Source: Haplosporangium gracile | Lineage: Eukaryota > Mortierellomycota > Mortierellomycetes > Mortierellales > Mortierellaceae | NCBI GenBank assembly: GCA_015499985.1 | Contig: JAAAUF010000076.1 | Span: forward strand, 25,172-71,219 | Length of the DNA: 46,048 nt | Reading direction: 5' to 3' | Part shown: piece after piece, positions 1-12,278 of the stretch | Layout: every line of letters starts with the position of its first letter | Position numbering within the stretch: the first letter of the stretch is position 1 | Program-made: the position numbers and the translations under genes | The notes under the pieces: model-generated | What the model was told of the DNA's origin: nothing | The model's database searches: none | Seen by the model: the letters and a program-made list of their open reading frames with translations, nothing else

Positions 1-2083
1 TGTGTGTTGTGCTACGGCGCTGTGTCTTATATTCTGGTAGTATATGTGTCGACGAGGATGGTTGGAGTGACAAGATGTGAATGAATGAATGAAGAAAAAT
101 GGCAAAGCTTATTCGAGGAAGTTCTTGACGCGCAAGAACTTCAGTATTGTGACGGCTTCTGATTGAACGCGTGTGCCGTTGTAAAATCGTCGTAAACAGT
201 CACAAAAGCGGGAGAATGGCTGTCATTTCCAGGCAGGCGGCTTCTTTTCCTGTTCACAACTACTCGCACAAGACACAAGAATGACACTCAAAGGTAGTTG
301 ATACCCGCTGGAACAGGAAGCTGTTTGCTTTCTAGCAGGCAAAAGCTTACCACGAGTATAACGACCCGACTCGTATGTCAGCGTGAGTGCGTATCCAGAA
401 CAAGGACTGCCAGCAAAACACAGGCAAAGACATAAGTCTCCTCTCGATGGTGCCAACACCGGAAAGAAGGCCATTCGGACGGGAACGCGAGAAAAAGTCT
501 AAAGGCTTCCAACCGCATCAAAAGAAGAGGCTATTGAAAAAATCATCTCTGCTTCGCCGGAGGAACGATTTCTATGATGTGTTCTGGTGGCTTTGTTAGG
601 CAAGATAGGAAATCGAAGGAGGAGTAAATGTAAGGCATTGTCAACCATTTCAGGGTTACGATTGCTGGATTAATGCAAGGTATTGTGTGCTGGAAGACCA
701 TAGGCGCTGTCTGCAAGATCGGCGGCACAAAAGTTAAGGCTCAGACAGAGTCTCAGGGCATTTTTTAGGGATTGTTAGAGGAAGAAGGGCTCTGCAGCCA
801 GGATTAAGTATTAACAAGAAGCAAGCAGAGCGAATAATGTGCTCGTATTAAAATACTAGGAAGCAGATGCAAAAAACGAGATAAATTCGCAAGCTATTTT
901 TCGATATGAAAAACGCTGCTCGCGAACTTTTTGCGTCCAGAGTTTGAACGCGCCCTTGAGCTGAATTAACAAACCCTCGATGCGGCTAAGCTCGAGCAAG
1001 TAATTCAATACGACTTCAAGCATGTATCCATCACAGGATCCAGTGGTTGGATATTCGACATCGGTTTTTCATTCCTCATACGACAGGACAACCGTCACCA
1101 TCTGGAGAGTTACGGATTCAAATTCAGGATCCATCAATTACAAATGATCATGGAAAACAAGTGCCCATTCCCAGTGGCTGGCAATCGCCCAATTTGTCCC
1201 TCAAAATTGGATACTCGGTTGTGAAACTTCAGGATGCATTGGTTAACTGCGCGCGGCAACTCACTGGGGCGACCATTATATCTGCGGAGCAACATCCGCC
1301 ACAACGCCGAATGAGACCGCTTTATCGCATCGTCCGTGCCGCAACCCTGTTGGAATTGTTCCTGGACTACTCGCATAACGGGTCGCTTGCTGCTGGTAGT
1401 TTGTGCAACAATATAGGTCTCTTGCGTCGTTGCGTCAAATCGAGAATCACGGAGTGATGGAGCGTTATGGCGCATAATCATGCAAGGTCATAGCATCCGC
1501 GCGCAAGTACTAGACTCGAAAGCGAACAACGGCTGTTTGAGTGTCATGGCGGTAGTGTATCGGATGAAGACCATCTAGCCTAAGATTCATTGTCAAGTTC
1601 TAATTTTTCAAAAAATACGATGCCATTACCCTCGAGATTGTCAACCAATGACCTCAACTTGACCGCTACGACAACCAACGCCACGAAGTATCACCTTTGA
1701 CAACAAGAATAGGATCCGAGGATTATCTTTTCATTTATTTCATCATTCGCGCGCATTTCTTATTTCTCTCGTTTATGCGTTTTTTTTTCCTTCCTAGTTG
1801 GAATTAGCTGGTTCCTGTATTTAAATAAATAGTTTTTTGCTTTCTTCTTTTTTTTTTTTTTTTTTTTCCTTGTGAGCGTAAATTGAATATGGTAAGTGAG
1901 CGCCACCATTCTCGTTCTGAATCACGTGCGGCAGGACACAGAGGCACGAACCAAACGCTGCCACGCCAGCGCCAGGGAGAGAGCAGATCAAAATGCGTAA
2001 AAGCAAAAATATTATTTGGCGTGTTGAAGAGAAAAAGAAATACAAAATACTACATTGTCATTGTTCAAGTATGCTTGTTCTTT
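1..2083. other. Stretch with no recognisable gene
   Basis: No open frame here resembles a known protein. At 1047-1481 moderately long frames are open on both strands (136 codons on plus, 115 on minus), but neither has a recognisable motif. They could be a decayed gene. A perfect 10-bp inverted repeat lies at 118-142. A poly-T tract at about 1849-1868 and the AT-rich bases after it precede the 3' end of the minus-strand SPC2 gene. Confidence 0.5.
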
Positions 2084-3156
2084 CTACTCGATGTGGGTGG
2101 CCTCAGTGTTGGCCAAGAACTTGACAATGTCGGCCTCGAACTGCTCCTGGGCAAGAACACCGTCCTCGTCGAACCAGTACTGGAAGGCGGTCGAGAATTG
2201 CTGCTGAGTCGATTTCTTTCCCTTGATGGCAGTCTTTGAAGGCCCTACCGATGATGACGATGATCCGGAGATATCCATATGAAGGTCAATGTCGTAGTAA
2301 GGGTTGTAGCTCTTGACCGAAGATCCCACACTGATTGTCTGCGTGCCAAGCTGTAGCGGTATTTAGAATAGGAAAAACGTAAGGTTAGTAGACAGCAAAG
2401 AAGTCAGGGGAATACTCTTCTGAAGTTCTGCAGGGGGCAATTGGACGTACAGGAGTGGACTTGTATCCAGTGAAAATGGTATTCTTCTCGACGAGGTATG
2501 CGTACGCCATCATCAACACATTGAACAGGTAGTACCTGTCATATTTTTGTACATAAAAACAGTAATCAATTGGTTAGCAACAAGATAATGCCACGTAACA
2601 ACAATTGACAAAAAAAGGTGCCAAGGAGGCCCAGGCATCTCGGTTGGTCAAATGCTTACAGGACAACGCTGACGCCAGTCCAGAACTTTGTGGCAGAGAG
2701 CTCGAAGGGGTGGATGTAGCCATAGTAGGATCCAGCAGCGGCAAAGGCACAGCCGAGGTAACCAAGAACCAGCTTGATATCTGTATGCTTGTGGCTCTGC
2801 TTGTATCCTCCCTTTGTCTCCAGATACTAATTGTTGTTAAGAGTCAGACATGAAACGTGTTAATCCATTAGGAACAGTTACTATGTCAGAAGTAGCGGCC
2901 GGCAAGAGTGCGAAGGAAGGTAAAGGTACCTCTTTGAGTGCGTCGTCGCAGGCGCTCTTGAGGTCGAGCAGGTTGGACTTGTCGACCTTGATAGCTCGAG
3001 CTAAAGAAAAAAAGGTTGTTTGACGAGAGCGCATGGGAGAGTGTGAGTTGAAGCGCGTCTGTGTGGTTAAAAAGGAAAAAGAGGCAGCAATGTGTTGTGA
3101 AGCGCGTGTGGTTGTGTGTGAGAGCCAAGTTTCGTACGATGGGTCTCTGTGGTCAT
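2084..3156 (-). CDS. SPC2: Signal peptidase complex subunit 2 (SPC2/SPCS2)
   Basis: Small non-catalytic subunit of the ER signal peptidase complex, which removes signal peptides from secretory proteins. I place five exons at 3138-3156, 2930-3000, 2660-2826, 2451-2535 and 2084-2350, all with GT-AG introns, giving 202 residues, the usual family length. Recognisable segments, in order: IKVDKSNLLDLKSACDD near the N-terminus; TKGGYKQSHKHTDIKL followed by a hydrophobic hairpin (LVLGYLGCAFAAAGSYYGY, then TGVSVVLYYLFNVLMMAYAY); and LGTQTISVGSSVKSYNPYYD in the cytosolic C-terminal part. The start ATG at 3156 was chosen because a 19-base first exon splices in frame to the conserved segment. The gene is divergent from the SMG5/6-like gene, with about 540 bases between the two start codons. 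Family identity is strong. The tiny first exon is the least certain part. Confidence 0.9.
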
Positions 3157-3699
3157 GGTGTTGGCGGTTTTGAGTGACGAAGGAAGGGTAAGATTGAGAA
3201 AAGGGAGTAGGCGAGGCGTGATGAAGAGGGAAAATGGGAAGAAGGGAAAAAAAGGGAACAGCGAGGTCAAGAGAGAAGTAATCCCATCACTTTAGTCCAA
3301 AAAGAGGAGGCTTAGAGAGAGGCCATTGGAAGGGAGGGATTGGATATTTAAGCGCACTGGTTGGGGCAAACGCGCCCTTCTTCTTCTTCCACTCAGACAA
3401 AGACATACATACAGACATTCACCTTTTCATATTATTATTGTTATCATTCATCAGCTCTTTCTTCTTCTTTTTTTTGCCACCGGAATCAAAACCACCAACT
3501 CATCATTCCACTCAACAACAAAGCGCATACTCAAAGAAACAGCACACATCAACAAGCAGGACACAGCAGCGCCAAGGAACACATTCGCCTCCCCTCCGAA
3601 TCGAATTCCTTCTTTTTCGTTCTTCTCCTTTTCACCCTCCTCCCGCCTTTCTCTGTTCTCTGCTCCTGGTTGCATTCAGCTGTAACATGGCCATAGAGG
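3157..3699. promoter_or_regulatory. Shared divergent promoter region of SPC2 and the SMG5/6-like gene
   Basis: About 540 bases separate two divergent start codons. The plus-strand half is rich in pyrimidines (3361-3680), with poly-T and CTT-rich runs just before the plus-strand ATG. No TATA box or known factor site was identified with confidence. Confidence 0.4.
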
Positions 3700-6600
3700 A
3701 TGTCAAGTTCTACCAACCCACTCTCTCCTGAAAATCACATCCAAACTGTGCGACAACTATACTTGTAAGCATGTCTCTTTCGTACTCTCTTGGCTCGACA
3801 TCCACAAGGAGAGGAAAAGCAAAAAAAAAAAAAAAAACGACAAAGAAACAACTACAACGAAGAAAGAGTACATAACAGTCGACGCAGACAGAACTCGACA
3901 TAGCCGAGCCTGCCTCCCCCACCTACTTACTAATTCCGTCTCCCCGTCTCTCATACTCATTCGATAGAGATGTATCCTTACTTGAACAAACAATCCAACA
4001 ACATGTAGAGGCCAGCAAGGTCGGCTCTCGATCCAGTAACTCTAGTTCTCACCCTTCCTCCCCCGTCAATGACCACCGCCGCTTCAACCTGTCTGATACC
4101 TCATCCACGACCTCCCATCACGGCCAGCGGCGTCAAAATTCGGTCTCATCCACAACTTCACGACGATCTGGCGGTGGTCGTCAGCAGCAGCAGACACCGC
4201 CGGAAGAGCAAGGCTTTCAAGTCCCCTCCTCCGAACATTTTCGATCTGGCCACGAGGAACTCTCCTTCTTGCGCGACAGGTAAAGGGAAATTATCAAATT
4301 AAAAACGAGCACGAGGGCTGATGAGAAGGGAGACTGGTGGGGGACGGAACAGGATACATTACGAAAAGGTTTCCCTCTCAAAACGCCACACTTTGGGGTC
4401 TCGGCACATGTACAAACAAGGTCATGAAAAATGCATGCTGTTCGCTTGTCCACTTGTGTAGATACTAACTGAAAGAAACGCTTTGACTCTCTCGTGGTCA
4501 TTTATTTTCTTTTTTGTTAACTTTTTTCGATTTAGTCTGAAGGATGTTTATGAGTCTGTGCTACTTGAGGATCTAGTTGCCGCAGTTGAGAAATCAGTTG
4601 ACGACCGACTGTGGCGATATGTTTTTTATGCGCCTGTTGAAGAGCTCCGAGCGGAACTGAGGAAGGTATGTGGTGCGGGTGTGTGATTGAGGGGAAGCAG
4701 ATAAAGAGAGACAGAGGCAGCGTGTGAGCAAATGAGGCAGTGGAACAAAAAGGCTGAGAGCACATACGCGTACTGGCGGGGGTGCGTGAGAGCAAACAAA
4801 AATATCAGGGAAAAAAAAAAAGACAAAGCGGGTGCACATTTACCACTGGAGCACTGGAGAAACACTATATTTCAGCTGACCCTATGCTCAGAACAACAAT
4901 ACCACAAGTAGTGCTCTCTTGCCTTTTCTCGCACAAAGGTGTGAAGATGCGAAGCGTGCGGGTGCTTGTTTTGTCAGCATGCCCCTTCTCTCCCTCTCAT
5001 TGACTAATATCAGCCCTAAATATTTTTTCCCATGTCTATCAGCTCGAGAGAAACAGTTCTCGGCGTCAGGAAGTCATGGATGAACTCAGTAAATTGCTGG
5101 ACAAAGGAACTGGATTCTATCACGAGATGATCATGGCCTTGCGCAGTGAACACAACCTTGACCTCGGCAATATAGCTGTCGAGGTATTACAAGCGGATTC
5201 AGGAACATCCAACAGGAATAAACCGTCTGACATTAGTCGATTTTCCCAGCAGCAACAAAATCAGCAGCAGCAGCAACAGCAGCAACAGCAATCGCGTAGC
5301 AGGAATGGCCGTAATCGACAGCAATCCAAAAAGGAGGAATTTTTAACAACGACCTCGTTGACCCCTGCCTACTCGAAAGAGTCGCTGGCGAGTTGTATCC
5401 AAAAGTGCTTTATTTATCTGGGAGACTTGGCACGATACAGGACTAATATTCGGTTGGAGACACAGGCCATCGAGGCTACATCCAGTGCGACAGGAGAATT
5501 GACCACCAAGTCTACTCCGCCAAAACCATCGGCGTCGGATTGGCGGGCCGCCTTCAGATTCTATCAACGAGCCATCCGTGTATTCCCCGACAGCGGGAAA
5601 CCCTATGGTCAACTCGCCATTCTGTCCTCTTACGCCAGCGATGACATTGATGCTCTGTATTGGTACTGCCTGAGGTGAGTGCCCAATACGTTCTCGAGCG
5701 ATTGTCTGTCAACTTCAGTGTCAACAAAAACAAGGACAAAAACGGACCAGGAAACTAACCGTGGGCGATACGACCGTTTATTACAACTTCTAGTCTGGGT
5801 GCAAAGAGTCCTTCAGTGGTTGTGAGGGACAATCTCAAGGTGTTCTTTTCTCGGTATCAGAATCGATTCAAGGATCTGCTCGCTTCGATTTGTCCGAATG
5901 CGGAGGACACCAAAGGAGCGATGCCGATGAGCCTGGATGACGACGACGAGGACGAAGACATGTCAATTGAGAACGAACCGAATTTGGCGCAGCAGTTGGC
6001 ATTGACACGGTGCGATCTGAGCGTTCTGCTCATCAAAATACAAATGGACCTATTTGCGCCGAACCTCCGCAGGTACTACGTTTTGTCCAATGCACCGTTT
6101 TTTTTTTTCTATCTGGAGTGAGAGCATCTGCGTAACAAATTACGCCCAGGTCTCAAGACTAACAAGATTTTCTTGTTGTTTCCGTTTTGATAGTGTGACA
6201 TTTCACGACTCAACTCTACTGGATGCACTGTGTCAAAAACTGTCGAATAGGCTGGCGAGCAGAGGATTTGAAAGCTCGGCGCATAAGATGGTGGCGTCGA
6301 TTGTCTTTATTGTCTATGATCTTCATGCCAGGACGACACTTTCTTCATTTCCGACAGAATCTACGACCAAGGAGGGCTCTATGGGACTGAAGCAGGCACA
6401 GAGAGCAGGACTCATCTATCTCTTACGAGTGGCGACAGTTTTGCTGGATCGCCAATTGCTCATTCTGAGCTACCTAGGAGGTCGAAAGAAGGGCAAGTCA
6501 ACGGCGTCGTTACCTAGGCTGGACCAGGAGTTGATGGCGCCTGTTCATTGTCTAATAGAGTTCTGGATGTCGTATTGGGATCAAATTTGGGGAATGATTC

Positions 6601-7273
6601 GGCTGGAAGAGAAGTGGGCAGGTATACCGAGCACATCAGGGTCGTCCGACATGTCGCTCAAATCTGCAGCGGTGACCTTTTTTCGCTCCTTTGTCAACCT
6701 ACTCAACATGGATCGTGTACAATGTGCGGACGAGCCCAATGTCGATGATGCCTCGCAGAGGGCGCTCTGTTTGCTGCAGCAGGATCGGGGAGATTTTTAT
6801 GGACTCATGCCGTTTCGCCGGTTTCACTTGCAATTGACACCGCGTATGGACACACCCGAGAATTTGGAAGAGACACGATTCAGTCGGCTGTTGCTCTTTG
6901 CTGCTAAGGTCATTCAGGCAAGCGAAGGTATTCGGGGGACTGTCATTGAGATGTCCTTTGAACCTCTCGGTGCTACTACGGACTCTGCTGATCAAGTTAC
7001 CAACAGGCCTTCACAATACCGTGTTCTGGATGCCGACGACAAGGTATGTCATTTTTTTAATAACGTTTGAACGCTGGTATCGTTGAAGTGCTAGAGGCTA
7101 ACTGCGTTTCAATGTCGTTTTGAATTCTAGCGTTTGTTAAGAGAAAAGGGATCAAAAACGCTGGCGTCTCACTGGCTTCAGGATCAGGTCACGACTCTTC
7201 AGAAGGGACTCGAGGACACTGGACGGAGGATTGCACAACCCGGGCGTGGTGGCGATGGTGTCCATTTCCTCAA

Positions 7274-7329
<56 letters not shown>

Positions 7330-7914
7330 GCAACAGCGGTGGACGACGAGACAACACAAACAAAATCCCGATCACTATGCTTCCGTCTATGGTCAAGCTT
7401 CCTCTCACTGGCCAAACACGCGTAACAGATCACTTCCAGCGGGACCGAAAAGAGCGAACTAGCGGCGGCGGCGGTGTTGGTAGCAGGATGGGTGGTGCTC
7501 AAGCTCCCCAGTCCAGACCCGGTCGAGCCAACAACAACAACAATAGCAACAACAACAACCATCTCTACACCAACTCGAGCAACAGCAAGTACCAGGGTCC
7601 TCCACGCTGGACCTGTGTGGTGGATATGTCTGTTCTGGTCTGGAATCTGAGCGAGATCAAGACGTTGTTGGATCATCGGCAGTGTCTGCTGATTGTGCCG
7701 CTGGATGTCATTGACCGACTGGATCAGGCTAAGAAGGGTCAAGACAAAGAGAACCAGAAGACGAGAGAAGCGATCCGGTTCTTGGACGATTGGTTGAATA
7801 TTGTCAGATGGGGCCGAACTGAACCGTTGTTAGTTGGGCAGAGTGTGAAGGACAGTCTTGGACGTTGGAGCGAGGCTGTACCGTATTTGGTTGAGGAGGA
7901 ACCAGAGGAGAAGG

Positions 7915-7948
<34 letters not shown>

Positions 7949-8354
7949 ACATGTTGCTACGAATGGCAAGAGTGAGGAAGATGTAAATGGTAAGAACGAA
8001 ACTAAAGGACGTGAGAAGCGGAAGGACGGTGATGGCGACTCTATCATGACTGAATCTGACACCAGGAGTACTGCAACAACGAAAAAACAACAACAATCAG
8101 ATGCCAACGATATCCCTACCAAACAACCTGAGGAGGAGACTGAAGTTGAGGTCAGGAATGTGATGAGTGTGCCGAGGGTGTGGCGTCCGATCCTAGGCGC
8201 TTGCCTGTTCATGCTCCGGAAACGAGAAGAGGCCCAGCGGATTCCCGAAGACCAGTTCATCTTGCTGACGGAGGACTCGGATCTGGCTTATTATGCTGGG
8301 TGGTTCGATATCCCTGTCAGTAATATTCATTCCTGGAAACATCACGCCATCTAG
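3700..8354 (+). CDS. EST1/SMG5-SMG6-like protein with C-terminal PIN domain
   Basis: Seven exons are placed at 3700-3764, 3968-4279, 4536-4665, 5043-5674, 5794-6072, 6194-7043 and 7131-8354. They join in frame into 1163 residues. The N-terminal half is the 14-3-3-like/EST1 helical region: LWRYVFYAPVEELRAELRK ends exon 3, and a TPR-like region around residues 350-400 has SDWRAAFRFYQRAIRVFPDS, then GKPYGQLAILSSYA and VVVRDNLKVFF. The C-terminal PIN domain starts near residue 917 (CVVDMSVLVWNL, then VPLDVIDRLDQAKKGQ, and LLTEDSDLAYYAGWF near the end). This family acts in nonsense-mediated mRNA decay and in telomerase recruitment. An 18-Asn run (7275-7328), a Gln run and an acidic Glu/Gln insert inside the PIN domain are strain-variable-looking additions. 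The PIN domain resembles SMG5 more than SMG6, because acidic residues around the third helix appear lost. Which paralogue it is remains uncertain. Confidence 0.85.
7275..7328 (+). repeat. (AAC)18 trinucleotide repeat coding poly-Asn
   Basis: Eighteen uninterrupted AAC codons lie in exon 7 of the SMG5/6-like gene, in a linker before the PIN domain. Smaller AAC clusters follow at about 7531-7560. Confidence 0.97.
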
Positions 8355-8892
8355 GCTACCAATTTATGAAACCCCAAATGAACAAAAACGAACACTACTT
8401 TTCAATCAATTTTTTCTGTTTATTGCTATTGAATAATTGAAGGAATATGATCTAGTTGTCGTTGTCTTTCCTATGCTTGAAAGGGCTCGTAAGAAATGAC
8501 CAGAAAGTGATAAAGACAGACCGTCTCGTCTTCATTTATGGCGCTGATGACTATAACCACCACCGCCACCAGGACGTTGATCACCGTACGTTTTCTCTTG
8601 CTTCTTCCGATGATGATTCTGTTGGCTCCAACCCTCCGTCGTTGTTGTTGTTCTCATTGATGAAGTTGGCTCTCTGGATGTGGTGTATGGCGGTGTTGCT
8701 CTTTGTGGTATTGCTGATGTTGTTCGTGTTTGTGCTGTTGGTGTCCGTGTTTGTGTTGCTGGTGTATTCAGTACTGATGTCGGTGGCACTTTAGCGGCGT
8801 AAGTAGGTCGATCTCGATCTAGCCCTCGAGGTTCAGGTGGCCCTTGTGGTTGCCCTTGTCCACGCCCGCCGGACGGCGGCGACCATGAGGAG

Positions 8893-11116
8893 TCACTGTC
8901 GCGAGAAGGGCGATGGTTGCCTTGCAAGGGCTTCTCGGAAGACTCCCGAGGGATCGACGGGCACCAAGACATTTCCGAACTCTTGGCTCCAGACGATGGT
9001 TCGCAAGTTCTGGGCTGAAGTCTTGACAATGACGGGCCGAAAGAACCGGTTGACCATTCCGTTGGGTTTTGCGAGTTCGGGGGATTTCCAGAATGACATT
9101 GGGTTGGTGTGTTGTTCGATCAGGTGGAGCTGGGTAGACAAGAACCGTTGGAAGAGGATTTGGAGGTCGAGACGCTGGAATGTGTCCAGGAGGAGTTCGA
9201 TCACGTTCAAGGGGTAGTTGGAGCCTGAGTGGTGGGTGGGGACTTCTTCAAAATAGATCCAGCGGAGCAAGATTGTGCAGACTTCTGCGTGCATGTTGGG
9301 CGGCCATTGCCAGATTTCGCGTTCCAGACGGCGAGCAGAAGCAGAGTGGCCAGGAGTGGACTGCTGCTGGATCTGCAGATGTTGCATCTGTCGCTGGTGG
9401 TAGGCTGGAGGCGAGAGGGATTTGGAGCAATGGGAGATGTGTGTCAAGGGCGAGTGGGGGCTCTTCTCGCGCTCCTGTTGGTGAGTCTGTCTTTTGGCCT
9501 CTTGCTCCTGCGTGAACTGCTCCATCTTGCGCTCTCTTTGGTCATCCTCTCTTGTGGCGTATCTGACATTTACCGGCGACATGGCGCCCGACGCGGCCGC
9601 AGAGTTTTGTTGTTTCTCAAGATTCTTGGCCGCACGCGCAGTCTTACGATTGTTGTTGCCCTTTCCACCTTTCTCTTGATGTTGATCCGAGTCTAGGCCA
9701 CCGTTGCCGCTCTGATTCTGGTGTTGCTGCTGCTGATGCTGCAAGCCACTGTTAGCAGCGCGCGCTTGCGAGAGAAGAGGTCGACGCTCGCCAGCATCCA
9801 CTTCCTCAAACAGAGTATCCTCCGAGCGTTTGGGCAACTCATGGCTGCGGTCCGAGTCGGTCATCGACAGGTCGTCTTTCGAGGACAAGAACAAGGACGG
9901 GTCACGCGAGACGTTAACGAATGAACCGGTCATCGAATGGTACAGGGAAGATACATTCGAGCTGTCACTCATGGACATGAGGTTCATCTCCTGGCCAGGT
10001 CGCTGATGTTCTTGAGCAGCTGGGTTCATCTGAGGCGTCAGGACAGATGACGATATAGACGTCGGCGATTCAGGATGCGACGAGCGCGCAAAAGGAGGTG
10101 TAGGTCCCTGACCTTGAGCCATCGCTTCAGTCGCGCCATCAATCCCAACGTTGTCATTCGGATTAACAACCTGGACCAAGTTGATGAATTTGGGGCACCC
10201 CTCACGGATGAGATCCTTGTGGACGAGAATAGGAGCCAGCTGCGGGTCTGAGAATCGGATTTCGACATCCTTGGTGGATTGCGAGTTCCACAGCCAGTCG
10301 TAGCGGGGCTTTTGGCGCTGGATTGGATCGAATTTGAACTCGATGCGGAGGCCCTTGGAGATTTCCCAGCGGTCGTGCGGCATCACTGTCTTGACCTCTA
10401 TGGTAGGAAACAGAGAACGCGATAGGAGGTGGATTTGTTAGCACTGTGGTAGATCAGTATTTTTTAAGCTCTCATCATCACTTGGATCACCATTGATGAA
10501 GAGAAAACATTTTACTTTGATCACCATATCACCCATCACCAAAAGAGGAAGAGGCGTCATACACGTAAGCAGACAAGCAAGGAACTCACCGATAGTGCGG
10601 TTGCGGTCCGAGAGAGCAGCACTCCGTCGCTGGAAGCTATGGGTCAAGCTCTTCTCACTAGGTGGGGCCATAGTCTCGACAGCCACATCGACTTGCAACG
10701 GCGTCTGTGCGCCTACCGACGACATCAGCTCGATCTCGAGGTTGAGAGGTCCATTCGAGCTCTAAGGTTGTGGTTTTTCGTTTGTTCTTGTTGTTAGAGG
10801 AAAGGTAGATTGCGACCTGCGGATAACTACTTGTGTCACACAAAGGCTGTGCGCATAAATAAAGGCTTTTTTTTTGGAATTCAAGGACTACAACCGCAGA
10901 AAGGACTCGCTCCTGCTTTGTTTTGTTTTGTTTTGTTTTGTTTTGTTTTACTTTGCATTTACTTACCAAGCGCTTGAGAGTAGGCTTGAAGAGGTAGCCC
11001 GCAAGGTCATAGAAGGGCCCCTGGATGGGGAAGGGTTGCTTGGTGTCGACGGTCCAGGAGATCATCTGGGCTTCCTCGACTGTGCCCGAGGGGGTGTAGT
11101 CGAGCAGGTTCCTCAT
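8893..11116 (-). CDS. BTB/POZ-like domain protein with long low-complexity insert
   Basis: Three exons are placed at 10967-11116, 10590-10761 and 8893-10397, giving 608 residues. The N-terminal 150 residues look like a beta-rich domain (MISWTVDTKQPFPIQGPFYD; VMPHDRWEISKGLRIEFKFD), possibly MATH-like. A BTB-type segment follows: VEIRFSDPQLAPILVHKDLI at about 152-171. It is separated from the rest of the BTB fold (EVCTILLRWIYFEEVP, then NVIELLLDTFQRLDLQILFQ, from about 478) by nearly 300 residues rich in Gln, Ser and Asn. BTB proteins commonly dimerise and serve as adaptors for cullin-3 ligases; that role is inferred. The frame ends at 8893, but an overlapping frame stays open to 8532 with protein-like composition, so the true C-terminus may be longer. 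The gene converges on the SMG5/6-like gene. Confidence 0.7.
10916..10950 (+). repeat. (TTTTG)n pentanucleotide microsatellite in an intron
   Basis: About six TTTTG units lie in intron 1 of the BTB-like gene, just inside its 5' splice site on the minus strand. Confidence 0.95.
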
Positions 11117-11749
11117 AGCTATTGGTGTTTTAAGGTAAGGGCGTATGTTTGTTCTGGCGTGTGTGGTTATGAGTGGCGGTATGAGTGAGAGACGAGAGAG
11201 GGAAGAGGAGAGAAGGAAGGAAGAGAAAAAAAAAAGATTCCAAGTGCTGAAATAGTCAAGCAGGAAAGGGAAGAAAAAGGCGTTATTTCGCGCTACGCGA
11301 TCAAGGCTTGTCATGATCACTTCCATCACATAACTTCATGCATCATTGCAGGAGGAGGAGTGTATCTGTAGCGTATATACATATTTTCCTATCACTCGTC
11401 GCTACCACGCGCTTTTTACTTAAGCACACTGCAGCTCGATCGACTAAATATGCGCCACCAAAAAAATTGATACTTTTGAAATGCGTCCTTGGGGATCAGT
11501 CGCACCTCACCTATTCGATCCCTGACCTGGGCAACAAAGGTGGACCTTGTTCCTGATCCCTTTTTTCCCTTTCTCTCCCCTCTTGGCTGGTCCTATTTGC
11601 CGATTCTCCACTTTCCCTGCTCGATCGTCTCTCTCTCATCCTGTCAATGCCCCCATTGTCCTTATCAATCCTATGTCTCCTCTGTCTTTAATGAATAAGT
11701 TTCGTTTATTTCTTTCTGCTTCAAAGATATGGCGAATGTCGAAATTGAT
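11117..11749. other. Intergenic region upstream of the BTB-like gene
   Basis: No gene is seen. This stretch should hold the promoter and 5' leader of the minus-strand BTB-like gene and the 3' end of the small membrane-protein gene. The short plus-strand frames here have no recognisable motif. Confidence 0.45.
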
Positions 11750-12278
11750 CTACCACAGACGTCCAGGAATATCCGTATTTACGCTTTTGGATGCCATCTG
11801 AAGCTTTTCCCGATGAGCTTCCAGTTCTGCGAGTTGTGTCAACACCTTCTTCTTTGATACTTCCAGTTTCTGCAATCTGCTCTCCAGACTAGTATGAAGG
11901 GAAAGAAGATTTTAACCGTTAGGGAGAAGGAGTATGACCTGCGTAATGTGGGGAAAGCGGAGATAATTAATCAAGAGAAGTAAATGATCCTTGTGAAGGG
12001 GGGGGGGGAGGGGTGTGTGTGTTTCTTACAGACTATCTGACAATGTCTCTGGATTCCGGGTCAATGTCTAGTTGCGAGTTCGTTCGAAGGTGATCAGTCG
12101 TTAGTTCTCTTTCTCTGACCCCGACAGTCTATCTCCTGTTGAGCTGACATGAGTGTATGTGTGGTTGACATGAGCTTACGGTCATGGACTGATCGGGGTC
12201 GTTGTACTCGCGGTAGGCGTAGCCTGCAAAGTAACAAACAGGGATCGCTCCAATTAGCATCAGGTATCGGCTGCTCAT
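11750..12278 (-). CDS. Small single-pass membrane protein with coiled coil (hypothetical)
   Basis: Three exons at 12180-12278, 12030-12067 and 11750-11888 join in frame into 91 residues. The N-terminus has a short hydrophobic segment (YLMLIGAIPVCYFAGYAY, about residues 5-22). A polar stretch follows, then a heptad-like helix (SRLQKLEVSKKKVLTQLAEL, about 49-68) and a tail ending in GRLW. An N-terminal anchor plus a short coiled coil would suit a mitochondrial or ER membrane accessory protein, but I do not recognise the family. An in-frame ATG 29 codons upstream (12365) is an alternative start. I prefer 12278 because the hydrophobic segment then lies at the extreme N-terminus. The gene sits about 290 bases downstream of the PUS3 stop on the same strand. 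Confidence 0.65.

Noticed and set aside
1047..1481. Sense and antisense open frames of 136 and 115 codons
   Set aside because: No recognisable motif and no clear splice partners on either strand; not enough to call a gene.
4280..4535. C/D-box-like TGATGA and CTGA in an intron of the SMG5/6-like gene
   Set aside because: The CTGA belongs to a likely branch-point sequence (CTAAC) and the boxes are about 150 bases apart without a stem.
7152..7742. Minus-strand frame of 196 codons with poly-Val/Leu
   Set aside because: It is the antisense shadow of the AAC repeat in the SMG5/6-like exon 7.
8893..9696. Plus-strand frames of 111-155 codons opposite the BTB-like gene
   Set aside because: Antisense shadows of a minus-strand exon whose own translation has BTB-like motifs.
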